Of a stretch of 64,000 bases of DNA, positions 58,871 through 64,000 are shown one piece after another. Origin of the DNA: Clostridia bacterium (GTDB lineage: Bacteria > Bacillota > Clostridia > Christensenellales > Borkfalkiaceae); NCBI GenBank assembly GCA_017463025.1, contig JAFTPZ010000008.1:44267-108266 (forward strand), read 5' to 3'. Position numbers and translations under genes: made by a program. The notes below the pieces were generated by a model, which was not told the DNA's origin, did not search any database, and worked only from the letters and a program-made list of their open reading frames with translations. Positions within the stretch are counted from its first letter, which is position 1, and each line of letters starts with the position of its first letter.

Positions 58871-58904
58871 TTTTTATCACCTCAAAAAGTATATTTATAA
58901 ATAT

Positions 58905-58933
58905 ATTATATCACTCAATATATTGAGTGTCAA
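58905..58933 (-). promoter_or_regulatory. Promoter of repeat lipoprotein
   Basis: Minus strand TTGACA (58928-58933), a 17-base spacer and TATAAT (58905-58910). The spacer is almost filled by the palindrome at 58913-58928. Confidence 0.88.
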
Positions 58934-58957
58934 GCGTTTTTACTAAATTTATTGAGT
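58913..58957. promoter_or_regulatory. Two operators between lipoprotein and XRE genes
   Basis: A perfect 16-bp palindrome ACTCAATATATTGAGT (58913-58928) and an imperfect copy ACTAAATTTATTGAGT (58942-58957) that touches the XRE -10 box (TATAAT, 58957-58962). The centres are 29 bp apart, as in the left pair of operators at 1562-1606. Confidence 0.78.
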
Positions 58958-58968
58958 ATAATATAAAT

Positions 58969-59175
58969 ATGAAAATATTTGCGGAAAGACTATTAGAATT
59001 AAGAAAGGAAACGGGGATTAGTCAAGCGGCTCTTGCGAAACAGTTGGAAGTGAGTTATGCCGTTGTTTGCTATTGGGAAACAAATCGAAGCGAACCGACT
59101 GCTCCCAATTTAGTCAAAATAGCCGATTATTTTGATGTGTCAATAGATTACTTGTTAGGAAGAAAAGAATATTAA
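58969..59175 (+). CDS. XRE-family regulator (68 aa)
   Basis: An HTH_3 protein with MKIFAERLLELRKETG, SQAALAKQLEVSYAVVCYWE and YFDVSIDYLLGRKEY. It is a close paralogue of the protein at 1335-1538. The alignment of the two, and the absence of a ribosome site, favour the ATG at 58969, which lies 6 bases after TATAAT; the mRNA would be leaderless. The matching operators imply that it represses both itself and the lipoprotein gene. No peptidase or inducer gene is adjacent, so the inducing signal is unknown. Confidence 0.85.
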   Translation: MKIFAERLLELRKETGISQAALAKQLEVSYAVVCYWETNRSEPTAPNLVKIADYFDVSIDYLLGRKEY

Positions 59176-59202
59176 AGAACGCGAAAAGTTTTCGCGTTCT
59201 TT
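59174..59202 (+). terminator. Terminator of XRE gene
   Basis: A 13-bp perfect stem (59174-59186 with 59190-59202) with a 3-base loop, starting at the XRE stop codon. Confidence 0.8.
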
Positions 59203-59277
59203 AATCTAATTGAGAATATTCCTTAAAATTTCCTTGATAGATAATAGATAAAAGAGAAAAGATAATAAAGAATAATA

Positions 59278-59360
59278 CAAAAGCGGCATAACGATTTATT
59301 CGGTTTCTTATTTATTCAATATTATCTCTTATCTTGGGCGTACGCGCAGTACGCCGCTTT
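59278..59360 (-). terminator. Possible ssrA terminator region
   Basis: CAAAAGCGGC and its complement (59278-59287 and 59353-59362) enclose an AT-rich loop that also holds GCGTAC/GTACGC. A TATTATT stretch follows on the minus strand. The right arm overlaps the ssrA 3' end. The rest of 59203-59360 shows no gene. Confidence 0.4.
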
Positions 59361-59728
59361 TGGTGGAGGTGGTGAGAGTCAAACTCACGTCTTACTCGGC
59401 TGCCAAAGAACTTTCTACATACTTATTTTATCTATTATTTCTTAACGCTATAACGCGGGTAAACACGCTTTATAACGCGCAGAAAGCTGAATGATCTTTT
59501 CAAAACACTTTCCGATCTTGAAAAGATTTTTCCGTCTAATTGACGCCGCACTCCCGACCGACGGATAAATCGGGCGCGACGATCGTTTTATAAAAACGAG
59601 TTACGCTGCAAGAGCGTAGTTTGCATTTCTATCTGCATTTAAGTTTAGGTGGAATGTTTTATCGCAGGCACTCCGTCTGCGGTATGCTTATTCTTTCGCT
59701 CACCGGCAATCGAAATCGGTGCACCCCC
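59361..59728 (-). ncRNA. ssrA: tmRNA (tag peptide ADRNANYALAA)
   Basis: A 368-nt one-piece tmRNA that frees stalled ribosomes and tags their products. The acceptor stem GGGGGTG pairs with CACCTCC before ACCA; the T-arm GTGAG-TTTGACT-CTCAC is complete. The tag frame is bases 59601-59636: GCA to GCG then TAA, giving ADRNANYALAA, with the usual ALAA end recognised by ClpXP-type proteases. A long series of helices and pseudoknots separates the tag from the 3' end. Encoded CCA is present. Confidence 0.95.
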
Positions 59729-59746
59729 ATATAAGGCTGCTATATT

Positions 59747-59775
59747 ATTATACACACATTTCCTCCAAAAGTAAA
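59747..59775 (-). promoter_or_regulatory. Promoter of ssrA
   Basis: Minus strand TTTACT (59770-59775), a 17-base spacer and TATAAT (59747-59752), leaving a short 5' precursor to be trimmed. Confidence 0.75.
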
Positions 59776-59803
59776 CGGATTTGATGAAAAAATCGAAAAA
59801 AAT

Positions 59804-59839
59804 CGCGCTATTTCCCCCAAAAAGAGGGGAAATAGCGCG
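59804..59839 (-). terminator. Terminator of SDR gene
   Basis: A 14-bp perfect stem (59804-59817 with 59826-59839), followed by T-rich sequence on the minus strand. Confidence 0.88.
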
Positions 59840-59852
59840 CCGTCAGCCGTCG

Positions 59853-60611
59853 TTAAATCGCGGTGTAGCCGCCGTCTACGGGCAGAATTACGCCCGTAAC
59901 GTAGGAAGACTCGTCCGCTGCAAGGAAGATCGCCGCGGAATTGAGCTCGCCCTCTTTACCGTAACGCCCTACGGGTACGGTCGCTTTCATATACTGCGTG
60001 AACGCGTCGGTGTTGAGCGTGTCCACGGTAAGCTCGGTCGCAAAATATCCGGGGCAGATCGCGTTGCAGGTGATGTTGTATTTTGCAAGCTCCGCTGCTA
60101 CCGCTCTCGTGAAGTTGACCACGCCGCCCTTGGACGCGTGATAAGCAACGGTATCGATCGCAGGGTTACCTACCAAACCGTACATAGAAGCGATATTGAT
60201 AATACGTCCGTAATTGTTCTTTTTCATAATGTTCGCGAACGCACGCGTTACGTAAAATACGCTCGTCATATCGGTATTGATCGTGAAATCCCATTCGTCG
60301 TTGGTCATTGCAAGTACGCCTGCGTTCTTTGCCGAACCTGCGCAGTTAACGAGAACGTCTACTTTCCCGAATTCCTTTTCTACCGTCGCCGCAACCTCGT
60401 CAACCATTTTGGAATCGGTAACGTCGCACTTCAAGGGCAAGCATTTCACGCCCATTGCGCGGAGCTCCGCCGCCAACGATTCTAATTTCTCCAACCGTCT
60501 TGCAGTGATCACGAGATCTGCGCCCTGCGCGGCGTAACCGCGCGCCATTTGTGCACCCAAACCCGACGACGCGCCGGATACGACTACCACTCTGCCTTTC
60601 AAACTAAACAT
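59853..60611 (-). CDS. FabG-like short-chain dehydrogenase/reductase (252 aa)
   Basis: A classical SDR: the NAD(P)-binding motif GASSGLGAQMARG, DVTDSK, NCAGSAKNAG, the catalytic serine in INIASMYG, and Y-H-A-S-K. It ends VTGVILPVDGGYTAI as in FabG and gluconate/hydroxysteroid relatives. Its substrate is unclear: there are no acyl-carrier or fatty-acid genes nearby. AAGGAG lies 7 bases before the ATG at 60611; the longer frame upstream has no ribosome site. It is divergent from a second SDR gene, and both promoters carry a copy of GAAATTCG just upstream of the -35. Confidence 0.88.
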   Translation of the reverse strand: MFSLKGRVVVVSGASSGLGAQMARGYAAQGADLVITARRLEKLESLAAELRAMGVKCLPLKCDVTDSKMVDEVAATVEKEFGKVDVLVNCAGSAKNAGVLAMTNDEWDFTINTDMTSVFYVTRAFANIMKKNNYGRIINIASMYGLVGNPAIDTVAYHASKGGVVNFTRAVAAELAKYNITCNAICPGYFATELTVDTLNTDAFTQYMKATVPVGRYGKEGELNSAAIFLAADESSYVTGVILPVDGGYTAI

Positions 60612-60682
60612 AAATTTTCTCCTTTTTTTTCGGGACTTTACGATTATTTTTCTCATTTATACTATCATATCAAAAAATAAAA

Positions 60683-60766
60683 AGCAAGCGAATTTCGACG
60701 TATTTTTATGATTGGATAAAAGTTTATCGATTTAGCGATAAAAAAGAGAGAAAAGCTTGAAATTCG
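60683..60766. promoter_or_regulatory. Shared inverted element of divergent SDR promoters
   Basis: CGAATTTC (60689-60696) and GAAATTCG (60759-60766) are mirror copies, each 1-2 bases upstream of the -35 of its own gene. The leftward -35 is TTGCTT (60683-60688) with TAGTAT 17 bases on. This may be a common activator or repressor site. Confidence 0.4.
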
Positions 60767-60768
60767 AG

Positions 60769-60797
60769 TTGACATTTTATGAAAAGCAAGGTATAAT
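60769..60797 (+). promoter_or_regulatory. Promoter of second SDR gene
   Basis: TTGACA (60769-60774), a 17-base spacer and TATAAT (60792-60797). Confidence 0.88.
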
Positions 60798-60852
60798 GTG
60801 AAAGGATAAAACGGGGTACGCCCCAAAATAAAAGTACAAGGAGAGAAAGATT

Positions 60853-61683
60853 ATGGCAAACGTATGCGTCATTACGGGCGGCGGCAGCGGTATGGGATTA
60901 GAGGCTGCTAAATTTATGCCCAAGGACAAAATTATCGTAATTTCGGGCAGAACGATGAGTAAGCTCGAAAAGGGTGTGGAGGAGCTGAAAGCGCTTGGTT
61001 ACACGGCTTACGCAAAAACCTGCGACACGTCTTCGCGCGAGAGTGTGAAAGAGCTCGTGGCATTTGCGGCGGAGCTTGGCGAGGTGAAGAACGTGATCAA
61101 TTCGGCAGGGGTTTCGCCTGCTATGAAAGGTACGCAGGAGGGAATACTCCGTATCAACGCGCTGGGCACGGTGTATATCAATCAAGAATTTTCCAAGGTT
61201 ATGAACGCAGGTAGCGTGATCGTGGACGTTTCGTCTAACTCGGCGTATATTCTGCCGTCGATGATCATTCCCAAGAAAGCGTACGCGCTTGCGGAAACGG
61301 ACGAAGAGCTGTTCTTGAAAAAGCTGATCAAGAGAAGTAATCTTGCCAAAGGCGAATATCAGCGCAAAGGCTTTGCGTATTCGCTGTCCAAGAACTTCGT
61401 GGTGTGGTACGCGAAAAAATGCGCGTTCGAATACGGCAAAAAGGGTATCCGCGTGGTATCGTTGAGCCCTGGGCTTATCGCAACGGATATGGGCAATTTG
61501 GAGAAAGAGGATGGCGGTATGCTCATTCCTTTCTCTGCGGAAGAGAGAATGGGTAAACCCGAAGAGCTGGGCTTTGCGCTTGCAACGGTCGCGGACGAAA
61601 GAAACGGCTACCTTGCCGGCGTGGACGTACTTTGCGACGGCGGCTCGACCAACGGTATAAAAGAATTCAAAAAGAAGAAATAA
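60853..61683 (+). CDS. SDR oxidoreductase, 3-alpha-hydroxysteroid dehydrogenase-like (276 aa)
   Basis: An SDR with TGGGSGMGLEAAKFM, NSAGVSPAM, the active-site serine in DVSSNSAY and Y-S-L-S-K. About 40 residues are inserted between serine and tyrosine (IIPKKAYALAETDEELFLKKL and on), the same place as in the 3-alpha-hydroxysteroid dehydrogenase/carbonyl reductase group. Substrate could be a steroid, a bile acid or another alcohol; this is not decided by sequence. AAGGAGAG lies 10 bases before the ATG. Divergent from the FabG-like gene, with a consensus promoter. Confidence 0.85.
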   Translation: MANVCVITGGGSGMGLEAAKFMPKDKIIVISGRTMSKLEKGVEELKALGYTAYAKTCDTSSRESVKELVAFAAELGEVKNVINSAGVSPAMKGTQEGILRINALGTVYINQEFSKVMNAGSVIVDVSSNSAYILPSMIIPKKAYALAETDEELFLKKLIKRSNLAKGEYQRKGFAYSLSKNFVVWYAKKCAFEYGKKGIRVVSLSPGLIATDMGNLEKEDGGMLIPFSAEERMGKPEELGFALATVADERNGYLAGVDVLCDGGSTNGIKEFKKKK

Positions 61684-61694
61684 ATACAAATTTT

Positions 61695-61730
61695 AACGGC
61701 GGTTTGCAATTCAGCAAACCGCCGTTTTTA
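61695..61730. terminator. Bidirectional terminator between SDR and antiporter genes
   Basis: A 13-bp perfect stem (61695-61707 with 61714-61726), a 6-base loop and T5, between convergent genes. Confidence 0.88.
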
Positions 61731-63038
61731 TCACGCTTGATTTTGTTTTTCCAAGGCTTTCTTTTTCGCGTGCTCGTGTCGCGCACTGCTCCAACCCTCG
61801 GGATCGATATCGCCCGCTTTGAGGAGCGCCATTTTCGTCAGCGCAGGACCGACCAGCTCGTATATGAGTACGGCAAATAACGTGATGTTCGCGATCAACA
61901 TACCCTCCGCGCCAAGCTCCACCGAGCTCATCGCCATATTCGCCATACCCAGCGCCACGCCTGCTTGCGGCAATAACGTAATGCCGAGATATTTCACGAT
62001 ATTATCGTCGCATTTCGCCGCTTTCGAGCTCAAATACGCGCCCGTGTATTTTCCTGCCGAACGGCTGATAATATACACGAGTCCGACCACCACGATCATC
62101 AGATCGGCAAATACCGACAGCTCCAACTCCGCGCCGCTGATAACGAAGAAAATAACGAATAGGGGCGCAGTCCAACGATCCACGCGCTCCATAAGCTCCT
62201 CGGAAAAGTCGCAGATATTGCAGAAGATCGTACCGAGCATCATGCAAACGAGCAAAGACGAAAATCCGATATGTACGCCGCCGATATTGAATTTAAGCAT
62301 AGAAAGCCCGATCGTCAACAGCACGAACCCAACGGACACGGCAAGTCGTTTGGAACGGGAATGGAAAAACCGCTCGCAAAGACTGAATAAAAATCCCATT
62401 GCCGCACCAAGCCCCAAGGACAACACGATTTCAAGAAGCGGTTCGACGAGTATGGAAACGATAGAAGGTACGCCCGATTTGAGCGCTTTCGCCACGCCGA
62501 AAGAGATCGCGAACAACACCAAGCCCACCGCGTCGTCGAGCGCGACAACGGGGAGTAAAATGTCGGTTACGGGTCCTTTCGCTTTATACTGTTTCACGAC
62601 CATAAGCGTTGCCGCAGGCGCGGTTGCAGACGCGATCGCTCCGAGTACGAGCGCCGCCGAAAGGGAGAGTTTGTCGGGCATGGCAAAGTGCACGAGTATC
62701 AAAGCGACGTCCACGACAATGGTGGTAACGACCGCTTGAAACACGCCGACGATCGTCGCTTGCTTACCGATTTTTTTCAGTTGGGGAAGACGGAACTCGT
62801 TTCCGATCGAAAACGCGATAAATCCGAGCGCCACGTCGGCGAGAATGGACACCGATTCGATATCTGCTTTGGAAGTGAACCCGAGCCCTGAAACACCGAA
62901 CGCGCCAAGACAATACGGGCCGACCAAAATACCTGCCACCAAATATGCCGTAACGGCAGGGAGCTTTGCGAGTTTGGCAAGACGGGACAAAAGAAGCCCT
63001 GCCAAAAGCGCGAGAGATAAAGAGAGTAAAGCTTGCAT
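61731..63038 (-). CDS. Kef/CPA2-type cation:proton antiporter (435 aa)
   Basis: Twelve or so helices with the CPA2 pattern: LLSRLAKLAKLPAVTAYLVAGILVGP at the N-terminus, LGAIASATAPAATLMVVKQY and VALDDAVGLVLFA with the transport aspartate pair, and LPQAGVALGMANMAM near the end. There is no C-terminal RCK/TrkA-N domain, only a short tail that is basic and polar. Such proteins exchange sodium or potassium for protons. GAGG lies 8 bases before the ATG at 63038; a longer upstream frame would cover the -10 box. It could balance the potassium taken up by TrkAH. Confidence 0.9.
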   Translation of the reverse strand: MQALLSLSLALLAGLLLSRLAKLAKLPAVTAYLVAGILVGPYCLGAFGVSGLGFTSKADIESVSILADVALGFIAFSIGNEFRLPQLKKIGKQATIVGVFQAVVTTIVVDVALILVHFAMPDKLSLSAALVLGAIASATAPAATLMVVKQYKAKGPVTDILLPVVALDDAVGLVLFAISFGVAKALKSGVPSIVSILVEPLLEIVLSLGLGAAMGFLFSLCERFFHSRSKRLAVSVGFVLLTIGLSMLKFNIGGVHIGFSSLLVCMMLGTIFCNICDFSEELMERVDRWTAPLFVIFFVISGAELELSVFADLMIVVVGLVYIISRSAGKYTGAYLSSKAAKCDDNIVKYLGITLLPQAGVALGMANMAMSSVELGAEGMLIANITLFAVLIYELVGPALTKMALLKAGDIDPEGWSSARHEHAKKKALEKQNQA

Positions 63039-63069
63039 AATAACGCCTCTTTTGTTTAATTCGACAAAC

Positions 63070-63098
63070 ATTATACACCTTTCATTTATGAAAAGCAA
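63070..63098 (-). promoter_or_regulatory. Promoter of antiporter gene
   Basis: Minus strand TTGCTT (63093-63098), a 17-base spacer and TATAAT (63070-63075). Confidence 0.75.
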
Positions 63099-63197
63099 AC
63101 GAAATCGGGCAAAAAATGAAAATCGTGTGAAAAAATTTATTTGCTAAATTTTTATCGATTGAACGATTAAAAATGAGGTGAAACGCAAGCATAAGGT

Positions 63198-63226
63198 TTG
63201 ACAATTTTTGCGTTGCGTTGTATAAT
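63198..63226 (+). promoter_or_regulatory. Promoter of nfnA-like gene
   Basis: TTGACA (63198-63203), a 17-base spacer and TATAAT (63221-63226). Confidence 0.88.
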
Positions 63227-63265
63227 AGAATGTGGAAGTATTTATATAAGGAGAAAACAGCAATA

Positions 63266-64000
63266 ATGTATCAGATTGTCAGCAAAAAAGCGCTCAATCC
63301 CACGGTAACGCAGATGGAAATTCTCGCGCCGTACGTGGCGAAAAAGGCGCTTGCAGGTCAGTTTATCATTCTGCGCGTGGATGAGGACGGCGAAAGAATA
63401 CCTCTCACCATTGCAGGTTACGACAGGGAAAAAGGCACGATTACGATCATTTTCCAGATCGTCGGCGGCTCGACGGAGCGTTTGAACCATAAAAACGCAG
63501 GCGATTATATTCCCGATTTCGTAGGCCCTTTGGGCAGACCTACCCACGTGGAGGGCTTGAAAAAGGTGTGCGTCGTTGGCGGCGGCGTAGGTTGTGCGAT
63601 CGCACTTCCCGTGGCGCAAGCGCTCAAAGCGCAGGGCGCGGAAGTAACCTCGATTATCGGTTTCCGTTCGCGCGATCTCGTGATTTTGGAAGACGAGTTC
63701 AAGGCGGTTTCCAAAGCTTTCTATATGATGACGGACGACGGCAGCTACGGCAGACAAGGGAACGTTTGCGTGCCGTTAAAAGAAATGCTTGAAAAGGGCG
63801 AAACGTTCGACGAGGTCATCACGATCGGACCGCTTATTATGATGAAATTCGTCTGCGCGCTGACGAAAGAATACGGCGTGAAAACGGTGGCGAGTATGAA
63901 CCCGATTATGATCGACGGTACGGGTATGTGCGGCGGTTGTCGCTTGACGGTAGGCGGACAAATGAAATTCGCTTGCGTGGACGGCCCCGAATTCGACGGA
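63266..64000 (+). CDS. Sulfide dehydrogenase/NfnA-like FAD- and Fe-S protein (3' truncated by window)
   Basis: The first 245 codons of a ferredoxin-NADP reductase-type subunit. It starts MYQIVSKKALNPTVTQMEI. AGQFIILRVDEDGERIPLTI is the FAD-binding part, VCVVGGGVGCAIALPVAQAL the NAD(P)-binding motif, and GTGMCGGCRLTVGG with FACVDGPEF the cysteines of the [2Fe-2S] cluster. In NfnAB this subunit and a larger flavoprotein couple NADH, NADPH and ferredoxin by electron bifurcation. The partner gene (NfnB/GltD-like) would be expected just beyond the right edge. AAGGAG lies 11 bases before the ATG. The stop codon is outside the window. Confidence 0.93.
   Translation, partial: MYQIVSKKALNPTVTQMEILAPYVAKKALAGQFIILRVDEDGERIPLTIAGYDREKGTITIIFQIVGGSTERLNHKNAGDYIPDFVGPLGRPTHVEGLKKVCVVGGGVGCAIALPVAQALKAQGAEVTSIIGFRSRDLVILEDEFKAVSKAFYMMTDDGSYGRQGNVCVPLKEMLEKGETFDEVITIGPLIMMKFVCALTKEYGVKTVASMNPIMIDGTGMCGGCRLTVGGQMKFACVDGPEFDG

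Noticed and set aside
59361-59384. ssrA as the intact partner of the tRNA fragment at 57477
   Set aside because: Only 17 of 24 bases agree and the acceptor parts differ, so a different tRNA is the more likely source.

Overview
The window looks like chromosome of an uncultured, anaerobic Bacillota (Clostridia; gut Christensenellales/Borkfalkia-like is only a guess). Supporting signs are strong GGAGG ribosome sites with frequent GTG/TTG starts, many TTGACA-N17-TATAAT promoters, single-membrane lipoprotein genes, AsnA, a one-piece tmRNA with tag ADRNANYALAA, and cobalamin and tetrahydrofolate riboswitches feeding ECF transporters. Base composition is moderate in the core genes and visibly AT-rich in several short accessory patches.

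Layout. 1-4.2 kb is accessory-like: the end of an ABC exporter, a divergent XRE regulator pair with three matched operators, a Cu/Zn-type superoxide dismutase, an IS200-type insertion sequence, a duplicated tRNA-Ser 3' end, tRNA-Ser(UGA) and another XRE gene. 4.2-10.8 kb carries a ribbon-helix-helix/SPFH pair, an ABC-F ATPase, a PflX-like radical SAM gene, metK and asnA. 11-15.8 kb is one giant secreted protein full of CxxC repeats. 16-24 kb is core: secA, prfB, tsaD and a metal-permease-like gene, followed by a partner-switching sigma cassette (STAS, degenerate kinase, sigma factor, intact kinase). 24-33 kb holds an unknown membrane protein, a CdaR-like regulator, an S41 protease, a DMT transporter, transketolase and a phosphohexomutase.

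33-42.8 kb contains DegV, a cobalamin riboswitch with a DUF4430 lipoprotein and an ECF S component, a UDP-sugar pyrophosphorylase, an ECF sigma factor with a membrane partner, an AT-rich SLOG/triple-XRE block, DUF421/DUF4363, and folT under a THF riboswitch. 42.9-52.9 kb is one long co-directional run: lgt, pncB, lspA, rluD, a DUF512 radical SAM gene, der, plsY, trkA, trkH. It joins lipoprotein maturation, NAD salvage, ribosome assembly, phospholipid synthesis and potassium uptake; lgt and lspA would mature the three lipoproteins encoded here. 53-64 kb holds a CorC/HlyC-type protein preceded by a 29-codon leader ORF, an ABC-FtsX fusion, an AT-rich lipoprotein/XRE island next to a tRNA 3'-end fragment, ssrA, two divergent SDR genes, a Kef-type antiporter and the start of an NfnA-like gene.

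The most unusual items are the acidic/proline leader peptide before the CorC-type gene, the sigma cassette with one kinase that has lost its ATP-binding residues, three XRE switches each with its own palindromic operators, and the SLOG/triple-XRE block. All functions are read from sequence alone; no searches were run.
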